From Deltaproteobacteria bacterium (GTDB lineage Bacteria; Desulfobacterota; JAFDIG01): a stretch of 5,365 nt of DNA. The notes under the pieces are model-generated. The model was not told where the DNA came from, ran no database searches, and saw only the letters and a program-made list of their open reading frames with translations. Each line of letters opens with the position of its first letter. Position 1 is the stretch's first letter. The stretch covers positions 1 to 5,365 of the forward strand of contig JAFDIG010000163.1 of assembly GCA_019308145.1 (NCBI GenBank). Reading direction: 5' to 3'. This document shows positions 1 through 5,062 of the stretch, in pieces. A program made the translations under genes and the position numbers.

Positions 1-231
1 GCTTAAATCCCCATGAACAGAGTTGTTAAAACGATCAATATCAATATACATACTGATCTCTTTTCCCTTTGCATTCTTTCCTGTTAAATCCTTGTCTCCA
101 TGACAATCCATACACAAATCATTTTCTTGAGCATATAAGGGAAAGGTGATCATTCCAATAAAAACCACAACCAAAAAGAACTGGATAATCAAAAAATAGA
201 ATTTACCTTTAAACCTTGCTTCTCTTTCCAT
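1..231 (-). CDS. Exported multihaem-type cytochrome c, N-terminal part (cut by window edge)
   Basis: Found by translating the minus strand; the frame stays open to base 1, so the C-terminus is missing. The visible 77 residues begin with a short charged stretch, then a long hydrophobic segment (about residues 12-32) ending in LYA-QE, a good signal peptidase site, so the mature protein should be periplasmic or extracellular. A CMDCH haem c attachment motif follows at residues 40-44, then SVHGD near the edge, a pattern that in multihaem cytochromes commonly precedes the next CXXCH. Only one haem motif is actually seen. I chose the ATG at 231 because a GAGGGG ribosome site lies six bases before it; the ATG at 237 directly abuts that site. 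The likely role is electron transfer in anaerobic respiration; the partner and the number of haems are unknown. Confidence 0.8.
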   Translation of the reverse strand, partial: MEREARFKGKFYFLIIQFFLVVVFIGMITFPLYAQENDLCMDCHGDKDLTGKNAKGKEISMYIDIDRFNNSVHGDLS

Positions 232-257
232 TTCCATCCCCTCTTTTAATAGCTGTT

Positions 258-375
258 TTTCACTTTAAATAAAATACCAATTTTACAAATCTGCCACCTA
301 TAAAACATTTTCTTTTCTTGATAAGTTAATAAAAAAAATTTCAAGCACTTTTCAATCAAAACCATTTCACTTTAA
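258..375 (-). promoter_or_regulatory. Pair of 11-base direct repeats in the cytochrome leader (possible operator)
   Basis: TTTCACTTTAA occurs exactly at 258-268 and again at 365-375; in the sense of the cytochrome transcript it reads TTAAAGTGAAA. One copy lies about 16-26 bases downstream of the predicted start of transcription, the other about 27 bases before the start codon. The inner nine bases, AAAGTGAAA, recur in the sense direction at 1444-1452, at the predicted start of the biotin carrier transcript. A shared regulator site is possible, but this is a short AT-rich word and chance is a real alternative. Confidence 0.25.
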
Positions 376-397
376 TATATTTTATCTTTGGTTTGAA

Positions 398-426
398 AAT
401 ATAGAAAAAAGGGAGAATAAAGTCAA
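398..426 (-). promoter_or_regulatory. Sigma-70-type promoter for the cytochrome gene
   Basis: On the minus strand a TTGACT -35 box (421-426) and a TATATT -10 box (398-403) are separated by exactly 17 bases. Transcription would start near base 391 and run leftward, giving a leader of about 160 bases before the cytochrome start. It lies downstream of the acyltransferase stop, so the cytochrome probably has its own transcript. I see no strong terminator between the two genes. Evidence is motif only. Confidence 0.55.
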
Positions 427-482
427 CTTTTTTTTTTGGATAAAATTTGAGTTTATAAAACAAAAAAAGGGGATTTTAAAAA

Positions 483-1136
483 TTAGGAATCAGATGATAT
501 AAAGGAGTGCTCAGCTTTATTGGTCAAAGTGATCATCTCTTTTTCAAGTTTTTTTCTATAATATTCGATCTTATCCTTCTCAAGATCAGATGCAATATAT
601 ATTGGCTTTCCAATCATTATAACCACTTTTGAAAAAGGCAAAGGGATATGGGTTTTGTCCCAACTTTTAATAGTGATCTTTTTTGAGCCAGAAGCAGCAA
701 GGGGGATAATTGGAAGCCCTGTGGCCTGGGCAAGAAGTATGATTCCTTCTTTTACGTGATGATAAGGACCTTTTGGGCCATCTACAGCTATTAATACAGG
801 ATGACCTTTCTTTGCCTTTTTAATAAGACTTAAAAGTCCTGATGTGCCTCCTCTTGACGACGATCCTCTTACCACTTGAAAACCAAGCCTTATAAGGATT
901 TGAGATAAGATCTCCCCATCTCTTGATCTACTTGTTAGGACAACAATTCCTTCTTCATCATTTGCACCATAAAAATAAGCTTGTTGGCCATGAAAAAGGG
1001 CATATATACGATTTTTATCTTGGGGTCGGTTTTCAATACCTTTTATTTTAAAACGAATAGTAATATTTATAACTCTAAGGAGCCATGGGATAATCCATAT
1101 TGCAATTCTCAACCAGAAGGAAAGCTTTCTTTTCAT
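483..1136 (-). CDS. DUF374-family lysophospholipid acyltransferase-like protein
   Basis: A complete 217-residue protein of the DUF374 branch of the LPLAT (PlsC-like) acyltransferases. These are membrane-associated enzymes thought to transfer fatty acyl groups to lipid or lipid A precursors; the exact acceptor is not shown here. A hydrophobic segment at residues 7-25 would anchor it to the inner membrane. Family motifs in order are HGQQ with the candidate catalytic His49, SRSRDGE (69-75), RGSSSRGG (90-97) and DGPKGP (119-124). The classical H-X4-D box of PlsC is replaced by H49-GQQ, as is usual in DUF374. The C-terminal third is lysine-rich and likely helical. Length matches the family. No ribosome site precedes the ATG; instead an extended -10 box sits six bases upstream, suggesting leaderless translation. 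It is divergent from the biotin carrier gene and has no adjacent lipid A gene in the window. Confidence 0.88.
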   Translation of the reverse strand: MKRKLSFWLRIAIWIIPWLLRVINITIRFKIKGIENRPQDKNRIYALFHGQQAYFYGANDEEGIVVLTSRSRDGEILSQILIRLGFQVVRGSSSRGGTSGLLSLIKKAKKGHPVLIAVDGPKGPYHHVKEGIILLAQATGLPIIPLAASGSKKITIKSWDKTHIPLPFSKVVIMIGKPIYIASDLEKDKIEYYRKKLEKEMITLTNKAEHSFISSDS

Positions 1137-1142
1137 ATGTAT

Positions 1143-1151
1143 ATTATAGCA
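1143..1151 (-). promoter_or_regulatory. Extended -10 promoter of the acyltransferase gene
   Basis: The minus strand reads TGCTATAAT, a perfect extended -10 element, followed by six bases (ATACAT) and then the ATG at 1136. Transcription would therefore begin at or very near the A of the start codon. The best -35 at 17 bases spacing is only TTTTAA (1166-1171), which is acceptable because extended -10 promoters need little -35 sequence. No Shine-Dalgarno sequence is present to argue for another arrangement. Confidence 0.5.
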
Positions 1152-1407
1152 AACTCTTTATGGTTTTAAAAGGATTTGCTTATTATTTGACTTATTTTAA
1201 AAATATGTATACTTATAAAAAATCTGGAAATTTGATAGATAATGGTACACAGAAGGAAAAGATTCAGTATAATTACTCTGTGATGAAAAACGGGCTAATT
1301 GAGGTTAAGCTGACTTTGTGGACTTGAAAATAAAAAGAAAAGATTCCTTATTAACCTAACTATACTGCTATGTGCCTGAATATTCCCTTTTACTTTTTAA
1401 AAATTTC
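1152..1407. other. Non-coding part of the divergent spacer, no gene recognised
   Basis: This stretch between the acyltransferase promoter and the biotin carrier promoter is AT-rich and has no reading frame with a convincing start, ribosome site or family match. A six-base inverted repeat (CACAGA at 1248-1253, TCTGTG at 1277-1282) with a 23-base loop is visible, as is a rightward TTGACT (1187-1192) with TATACT (1208-1213) at a short 15-base spacing. Both are weak and I assign no function. Confidence 0.4.
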
Positions 1408-1437
1408 TTGACAGGTAAAGAGGCGATTTGTTATAAA
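1408..1437 (+). promoter_or_regulatory. Sigma-70-type promoter for the biotin carrier gene
   Basis: A consensus TTGACA -35 box (1408-1413) and a TATAAA -10 box (1432-1437) are 18 bases apart. The start of transcription would fall near 1444, leaving a leader of about 50 bases that ends in a strong ribosome site. The word AAAGTGAAA (1444-1452) sits at the predicted start and matches words in the cytochrome leader. Confidence 0.65.
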
Positions 1438-1495
1438 ATGCACAAAGTGAAACTTTTTTACTTTTTATCAAGTTAGCAACAAGGAGGAACAATAA

Positions 1496-1711
1496 ATGGC
1501 AACACCAGTAATGGTACCTATGGTAGGAAAGATCATAGCAATAACAAAAGAGGTGGGCGATAGAGTAGAGGAGAATGATCAAGTAGCGGTTTTAGAAGCC
1601 ATGAAGATGGAGATGCCAATACCTGCCCCTTGCTCAGGTGTTATCAAGGAGATCAATGTAAAGCCTGGTCAGGAGGTAGACTCTGATACTATTATAATGA
1701 CTATCGAATAA
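1496..1711 (+). CDS. Stand-alone biotin carboxyl carrier protein
   Basis: A 71-residue protein that is almost entirely one biotinyl/lipoyl-attachment domain. The biotinylation motif EAMKMEM spans residues 34-40, with Lys37 as the expected biotin site; the PAPCSGVI and VKPGQEV segments (43-50, 56-61) are the matching second half of the hammerhead fold. It would carry CO2 on biotin between a carboxylase or decarboxylase and its partner subunit in the cytoplasm. It lacks the long N-terminal linker of AccB and resembles the small carriers of propionyl/methylmalonyl-CoA, glutaconyl-CoA or oxaloacetate systems. The start is set by AAGGAGG (1481-1487) eight bases upstream. No biotin carboxylase, carboxyltransferase or sodium-pump subunit is adjacent, so the partner enzyme must be encoded elsewhere. 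Biotin rather than lipoate is indicated by the MKM sequence. Confidence 0.9.
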   Translation: MATPVMVPMVGKIIAITKEVGDRVEENDQVAVLEAMKMEMPIPAPCSGVIKEINVKPGQEVDSDTIIMTIE

Positions 1712-1729
1712 TAACCGTGAAAATAAAAC

Positions 1730-1896
1730 ATACACAAGTTAATAATAATTTTAGTTGTATAAGAGTGAAAAATTGCAAAATAATTAAAAAGTTATAATAA
1801 AAATCATAAAAATAAGAAATTTTTCCTTTTATCTTCAAGCCTATAAAGTTGGATTGAACGCATTTAGTTCATTTTTCACTATTGGCTAATTATATA
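1730..1896 (+). repeat. Intergenic element, copy A (before the hydratase gene)
   Basis: This AT-rich spacer segment aligns with 4838-5007 in the same orientation; by eye roughly four in five positions match between 1749-1835 and 4861-4947, with a patchier match downstream. Shared landmarks are TTTTAGTTG (1749-1757), AAAATAATTAAAA followed by TTATAATAAAA (about 1777-1803), TTCCTTTTAT, and CATTTTTC in a hairpin loop. A 5' stem pairs 1730-1736 with 1755-1760 (one bulged C). A 3' hairpin pairs TTAGTTCAT (1864-1872) with ATTGGCTAA (1881-1889), with one C/T mismatch and an eight-base loop. Ends are approximate. I do not recognise the element; it could be a leader RNA, a small RNA or a dispersed repeat. 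Confidence 0.65.
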
Positions 1897-1946
1897 AAAG
1901 TAAAATAGTTGTAAAATGACTAAAAATGGCAGGTAAAATTATTCTT

Positions 1947-1959
1947 TTTTCTATAATTT
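1947..1959 (+). promoter_or_regulatory. Possible -10 region before the hydratase gene
   Basis: TTTTCTATAATTT contains TATAAT (1952-1957) and matches TTTTCTATCATTT (5026-5038) downstream of the other element copy, so it may belong to the same conserved unit. No good -35 box lies at 16-18 bases. Transcription from here would leave a leader of about 70 bases and would place the repeat upstream of the start of transcription, acting as DNA rather than leader RNA. Confidence 0.3.
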
Positions 1960-2034
1960 AAAGATTTTCCCCAGAATTATTTTTAGCTTTTAGATTTACT
2001 CTTTATTTTCAGTGGGAAAAATCAGGAGGATATT

Positions 2035-2808
2035 ATGGATTTTAAATTCATTTTATTTGAAAAAAAGGACGGAGTTGCTCGTATTACAATAAATCGCCCA
2101 CCTTATAATGTTTTAGACATTCCTACAATGAAAGAGATAAATTTTGCTCTTGAGGATATAAAATCAGATCAGCAAAGGATCAAGCTTATTGTCATAACTA
2201 ATGCTGGTTCAAAGGCATTTTCTGCTGGCGTTGATGTGGCAGATCATACAGAGGATAAGGTTGATGAGATGATAGAGGTTTTTCATAGAATGTTTAGAAA
2301 TCTTGATTCTATGGATATACCTTCTTTAGCTATCGTCAATGGTGTGGCTCTTGGTGGCGGCATGGAATTAGCAGTATTTTGTGATATGGTTATTGCAAGC
2401 GAAAAATCAAAATTTGGTCAACCAGAGATAAAGGTAGGTGTTTACCCTTCAATGGTTGTTGCATGGCTCTCAAAGATTATTGGCCTTAAAAAAGCTTATG
2501 AGATGATTCTTTCTGGGGATACCATTTCAGCAAAGGAGGCAGAACAGATTGGCTTGATAAATATGGCTGTTCCAGACGCTGAATTAGAAGAGAAAAGTGA
2601 AGAGTTTATTAAAAAAATAACCAATAACAGTGCGGTTGTTTTAAAATGGGCGAAAAAAGCGGTTAAATCAGGACTTAATGTAGATTTTGAGACAGGATTG
2701 AAAAACTCTGAGGTTATTTATAAATATGCGCTTATGGCTACTTATGATGCTAAAGAAGGGATAGATGCTTTTATAAATAAAAGGGAGCCTGTTTGGAAAG
2801 ATAAATAG
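2035..2808 (+). CDS. Enoyl-CoA hydratase/isomerase family protein, cyclohexadienoyl-CoA hydratase-like
   Basis: A complete 257-residue crotonase-fold protein, usual length for the family. It would add water to an unsaturated acyl-CoA thioester in the cytoplasm. The oxyanion-hole region FSAGVDV covers residues 62-68, and the second part LGGGMEL covers 106-112. The two acidic residues that activate water in classical hydratases are both kept, Glu111 (GGGMEL) and Glu131 (FGQPEI). RPPYNVLDIPTM (21-32), AGVDVADH and EVFH resemble the proteins annotated as cyclohexa-1,5-diene-1-carbonyl-CoA hydratase in anaerobic aromatic degraders; this closer assignment is recalled family likeness, not proof. The start is fixed by AGGAGG (2024-2029) five bases upstream. 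It is followed after 28 bases by the activator ATPase, very likely in one operon. An ordinary short-chain enoyl-CoA hydratase is the main alternative. Confidence 0.9.
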   Translation: MDFKFILFEKKDGVARITINRPPYNVLDIPTMKEINFALEDIKSDQQRIKLIVITNAGSKAFSAGVDVADHTEDKVDEMIEVFHRMFRNLDSMDIPSLAIVNGVALGGGMELAVFCDMVIASEKSKFGQPEIKVGVYPSMVVAWLSKIIGLKKAYEMILSGDTISAKEAEQIGLINMAVPDAELEEKSEEFIKKITNNSAVVLKWAKKAVKSGLNVDFETGLKNSEVIYKYALMATYDAKEGIDAFINKREPVWKDK

Positions 2809-2836
2809 GTTTCCTAATCCAACAAGGGGGAGATAT

Positions 2837-3625
2837 ATGGCAGTAGCTGGGATTGATATAGGTTCTTTAACAACTGAAACTGTGATATTATCAGATGAAA
2901 AAAAGATTTTGGGATATTCTATAATCCTTACAGGTGGTGATAGTAGGGGTGCAACAAAGCTTTCTATGGAAACAGCAACTCGTTTTGCTAATCTTAACCG
3001 TGAGGATATAGAGTATGTAATATCAACAGGAACTGGAAGAGAGATTCCAGATTTTGCTAATGAAAATGTTACAGAGATTACATGTACTGCCAAAGGGGTT
3101 AATTTTCTTTTTCCTGATGTTAGAACTATTATTGATATTGGAGGACAGGATACAAAGATCATAAAGGTTGATGGTAAAGGAACAGTTACAGAATTTGATA
3201 TGAACGATAAGTGTGCTGCAGGGACAGGGAGATTTTTAGAAGTGATGGCTAAAGCACTTGGAGTTGAACTTGATAAGATGGGGGAAAAGGCTTTACAATC
3301 AAAAGAGGATATACAGATCACCAGTATATGTACAGTTTTTGGTGAATCAGAGGTTGTTTCATTAGTTTCAGAAGGAAAAGCTGTTGAGGATATCCTAAAT
3401 GGAGTTCATAATTCAATTGCTGACCGCACTATAGGACTTTTAGAAAGAACAGGACTTGTTGAAAAGGTTGCTTTTACAGGAGGAGTGGCAAAAAATATTG
3501 GTGTTGTAAAGGCATTAGAAAACAAGCTAAATACACATCTTTCTGTTTATTATGAGCCACAGATTGTTTGTGCTTTAGGTGCTGCTATAATAGCCTTAGA
3601 GCGGAAAAATAAAAAAAAGAGTTAA
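2837..3625 (+). CDS. BadF/BadG/BcrA/BcrD-type activator ATPase (HgdC-like)
   Basis: A complete 262-residue ASKHA-fold ATPase, the size of HgdC, the activator of 2-hydroxyglutaryl-CoA dehydratase; BcrA-type subunits are longer. Such proteins form a dimer that holds one [4Fe-4S] cluster between the subunits and uses ATP to push an electron at low potential into a dehydratase or benzoyl-CoA reductase. Seen here are the phosphate loops GIDIGS (5-10) and DIGGQDTK (100-107), the cluster cysteines Cys126 in NDKCAAGTG and Cys165 in SICTVFGESE, and the adenosine motif TGGVAKN (214-220). All key residues are intact. The start follows a GGGGGAG ribosome site, and the gene lies 28 bases after the hydratase stop. 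Its usual partner, a two-subunit HgdAB- or BcrBC-like protein, is absent, so the substrate stays open. No clear terminator follows. Confidence 0.92.
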   Translation: MAVAGIDIGSLTTETVILSDEKKILGYSIILTGGDSRGATKLSMETATRFANLNREDIEYVISTGTGREIPDFANENVTEITCTAKGVNFLFPDVRTIIDIGGQDTKIIKVDGKGTVTEFDMNDKCAAGTGRFLEVMAKALGVELDKMGEKALQSKEDIQITSICTVFGESEVVSLVSEGKAVEDILNGVHNSIADRTIGLLERTGLVEKVAFTGGVAKNIGVVKALENKLNTHLSVYYEPQIVCALGAAIIALERKNKKKS

Positions 3626-3684
3626 AAACAGCCTAAAGAAGTTATACTTTTTAATAAAGTTTAAAAAACATTCATTCTTTTATA

Positions 3685-3712
3685 TTGACAAAAACTTTTT
3701 ATTTATTAAAAT
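3685..3712 (+). promoter_or_regulatory. Promoter of the tRNA gene
   Basis: A consensus TTGACA -35 box (3685-3690) is followed after 16 bases by TAAAAT (3707-3712). The start of transcription would fall at about 3718-3721, leaving a leader of only a few bases before the tRNA. A nearby TATAAT (3713-3718) is the better hexamer but has a 22-base spacing and would start transcription inside the tRNA, so it is not preferred. Confidence 0.6.
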
Positions 3713-3721
3713 TATAATATA

Positions 3722-3798
3722 GGCGGTGTAGCTCAGGTGGTTAGAGCATGCGGCTCATATCCGCAGTGTCCGGGGTTCGAGTCCCTGCACCGCCACCA
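3722..3798 (+). tRNA. Elongator tRNA-Met (anticodon CAU)
   Basis: A 77-base cloverleaf with encoded CCA. The acceptor stem GGCGGTG pairs fully with CACCGCC (3788-3794), the discriminator is A, and the D arm has GCTC/GAGC. The anticodon stem TGCGG/CCGCA (3749-3753, 3761-3765) encloses the loop CTCATAT with anticodon CAT at 3756-3758. The variable loop is five bases, and the T arm CGGGG/CCCTG has one G-U pair and a TTCGAGT loop. CAU could mean initiator Met, elongator Met or lysidine-modified Ile. The paired G1-C72 and the lack of three G-C pairs next to the loop exclude an initiator. The G4-C69 and G5-C68 pairs are the reverse of the C4-G69/C5-G68 pairs favoured by TilS in E. coli tRNA-Ile2, and the body resembles known elongator tRNA-Met genes. 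Confidence 0.93.
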
Positions 3799-3806
3799 AA
3801 GATTAA

Positions 3807-3838
3807 AAAGCCCTTGTCTGGGGCTTTATTTATTTTTT
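3807..3838 (+). terminator. Intrinsic terminator after the tRNA
   Basis: AAAGCCC (3807-3813) and GGGCTTT (3821-3827) form a perfect seven-base-pair stem with a seven-base loop, followed by the T-rich tail ATTTATTTTTT. It lies eight bases after the tRNA CCA end and only 16 bases before the likely ROK start codon, so it should limit transcription from the tRNA promoter into the kinase gene. Confidence 0.8.
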
Positions 3839-3854
3839 AGTTTTGGATAGATTA

Positions 3855-4805
3855 ATGTTAGCTATAGGTATTGACATTGGTGGCTCAAAGATACGTATGG
3901 GCGTTATTGATGTTGGGGAAGGGAGGGTACTAAAAACAATAGAATGGCATATTAGGAAGGGAGTGAATCCTGAAGAGTTAGTTGAAGAAATTGCTTTAAA
4001 GTTACGTCAAGTTATTGAAAAACCAAAAGATTTAAAAGGTATTGGTATTGCTGCTGCTGGACAGATTGCTATAGACAGAAAGGAGATCATCTTTTCTCCT
4101 AATCTTGCGTGGCACAATGTCTCATTGGTTGAGATGCTAAAGCAAAAGACAGGTTATGAAGTCTGGATGGAAAATGATGTTCGTTCTGCTGCCATTGGCG
4201 AGATGCGTTTTGGGGTCGCAAAAGGTATCTCTGATTTTATCGTTATCTTTGTTGGAACAGGGATAGGCAGTGGTATAGTGGTAGATGGCAAGCTTTTAAG
4301 AGGTGTATCAAATACAGCAGGTGAAGTAGGTCATACGATTTTGCAACCAGGTGGCTATCCTTGTTCTTGTGGGAATAGGGGTTGTTTTGAAACTTATTCA
4401 GGTGGCTCTTACTTAAGTAAGAAGCTTTGGGATAGAATAAAAACTAAACGAATAAATAAAAATAAGATCAAAAAGATACCAAGTGATATAAATGAAATAA
4501 ATGTTAGCCTAATTCAAGATATGGCTAAAGATGGTGATGAATCAGCAATAGAGATTTGGGAAGAAGCAAAATTTTTTTTGGGTATTGGGATAGCTAATCT
4601 TGTTTCCATTTTCAATCCTGAAATGATAATTTTAGGTGGCGGAGTGATTGAACATGCACCTTCTTTGATAGAAGATGTTAAAATAGCTATTAAAAGGGAT
4701 AGTGTACCAGCATCAGCAAAAATGGTAAAAGTAGTAAGATCCTCTTTAGGGGCTTATGCAACAATAATAGGGGTAGCCTCTTTAGGAGGAAATATTGATA
4801 TATAA
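3855..4805 (+). CDS. ROK-family sugar kinase (glucokinase-like)
   Basis: A complete kinase of 316 residues from the ATG at 3855. ROK kinases phosphorylate glucose, N-acetylmannosamine, fructose or similar sugars with ATP in the cytoplasm. The phosphate loop IGIDIGGSK lies at residues 4-12, the catalytic Asp108 in ENDVRSAA, the second phosphate loop VGTGIGSG at 133-140, and GEVGH with sugar- and zinc-binding residues Glu157 and His160. The zinc site is completed by Cys170, Cys172 and Cys177 in CSCGNRGCFE, followed by Glu179 and by LGGGV (260-264). There is no N-terminal helix-turn-helix, so it is a kinase and not a NagC/XylR repressor. A lysine-rich insert (about 194-208) is a local variation. 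A TTG four codons upstream (3843) is possible but has no ribosome site; even the ATG has only a weak GGAT at 3845-3848. The substrate cannot be told from the sequence. Confidence 0.9.
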   Translation: MLAIGIDIGGSKIRMGVIDVGEGRVLKTIEWHIRKGVNPEELVEEIALKLRQVIEKPKDLKGIGIAAAGQIAIDRKEIIFSPNLAWHNVSLVEMLKQKTGYEVWMENDVRSAAIGEMRFGVAKGISDFIVIFVGTGIGSGIVVDGKLLRGVSNTAGEVGHTILQPGGYPCSCGNRGCFETYSGGSYLSKKLWDRIKTKRINKNKIKKIPSDINEINVSLIQDMAKDGDESAIEIWEEAKFFLGIGIANLVSIFNPEMIILGGGVIEHAPSLIEDVKIAIKRDSVPASAKMVKVVRSSLGAYATIIGVASLGGNIDI

Positions 4806-4837
4806 AGGATTATAATTAATTCGCAAGAGAAAAAGAA

Positions 4838-5007
4838 GTGCAAACTAATTAAGGTAAAAGTTTTAGTTGCACAATATTGAAATAATTGTAAAATAATTAA
4901 AATATTATAATAAAATTATAAAAAATAAGGAATCTTCCTTTTATTTTAGAGTTACTTTGCCAGGCTAAACTTAGTTAGTCCATTTTTCTTCTATGGATTA
5001 ATTAAAT
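4838..5007 (+). repeat. Intergenic element, copy B (before the GDP-mannose dehydratase gene)
   Basis: The second copy of the element at 1730-1896, in the same orientation and again in the spacer before a rightward gene. Its stems are better than those of copy A. GTGCAAACTAA (4838-4848) pairs with TTAGTTGCAC (4863-4872) through ten base pairs and one bulged A. TTAGTTAGTCCAT (4971-4983) pairs with ATGGATTAATTAA (4993-5005) through 13 pairs including two G-U, with a nine-base loop. Between them lie TTATAATAAAA and the small inverted repeat AAGGA/TCCTT (4928-4941 region). It ends about 55 bases before the GMD start. No reading frame is present. Confidence 0.65.
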
Positions 5008-5024
5008 AACCTGATTTTTGCCTA

Positions 5025-5038
5025 CTTTTCTATCATTT
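5025..5038 (+). promoter_or_regulatory. Possible -10 region before GMD
   Basis: CTTTTCTATCATTT contains TATCAT (5031-5036) and matches the similarly placed TTTTCTATAATTT before the hydratase gene. No convincing -35 box lies upstream at 16-18 bases. If used, the leader would be about 20 bases, enough for the GGAGG ribosome site. Confidence 0.28.
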
Positions 5039-5062
5039 GTTATACAAATTGGAGGAAAAATA

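Noticed and set aside
1100..1327. A 75-codon rightward frame, and a 62-codon one at 981-1169
   Set aside because: Both begin antisense to the acyltransferase gene, lack ribosome sites, and their products look like translated AT-rich spacer.
1397..1582. A 61-codon leftward frame over the biotin carrier start
   Set aside because: It is antisense to a clear biotin carrier and its promoter, with a product rich in Tyr, Leu and Cys that has no family likeness.
2668..3321. A 217-codon open frame on the minus strand opposite the hydratase end and the ATPase
   Set aside because: It overlaps two genes with intact family motifs on the plus strand, has no family resemblance, and is a by-product of their codon use.
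3713..3718. TATAAT just before the tRNA as the -10 box
   Set aside because: Its distance to TTGACA is 22 bases and it would start transcription inside the tRNA; TAAAAT at 3707 fits better.
3722..3798. Reading the CAU tRNA as tRNA-Ile2 or initiator tRNA
   Set aside because: G4-C69 and G5-C68 differ from the pairs TilS favours, position 1-72 is paired, and the anticodon stem lacks the three G-C pairs of initiators.
3843..3854. TTG at 3843 as the ROK start
   Set aside because: It adds four residues before the usual family start, lies at the end of the terminator tail and has no ribosome site.
4928..4945. AAGGA/TCCTT hairpin followed by T-rich sequence as a terminator for the ROK gene
   Set aside because: The stem is only five weak pairs, it lies inside the repeated element, and the equivalent stem in copy A is broken.
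1730..5007. CRISPR array or insertion sequence as the explanation of the two repeated spacers
   Set aside because: There are only two distant copies, no regular spacers, no transposase and no terminal inverted repeats at the copy ends.
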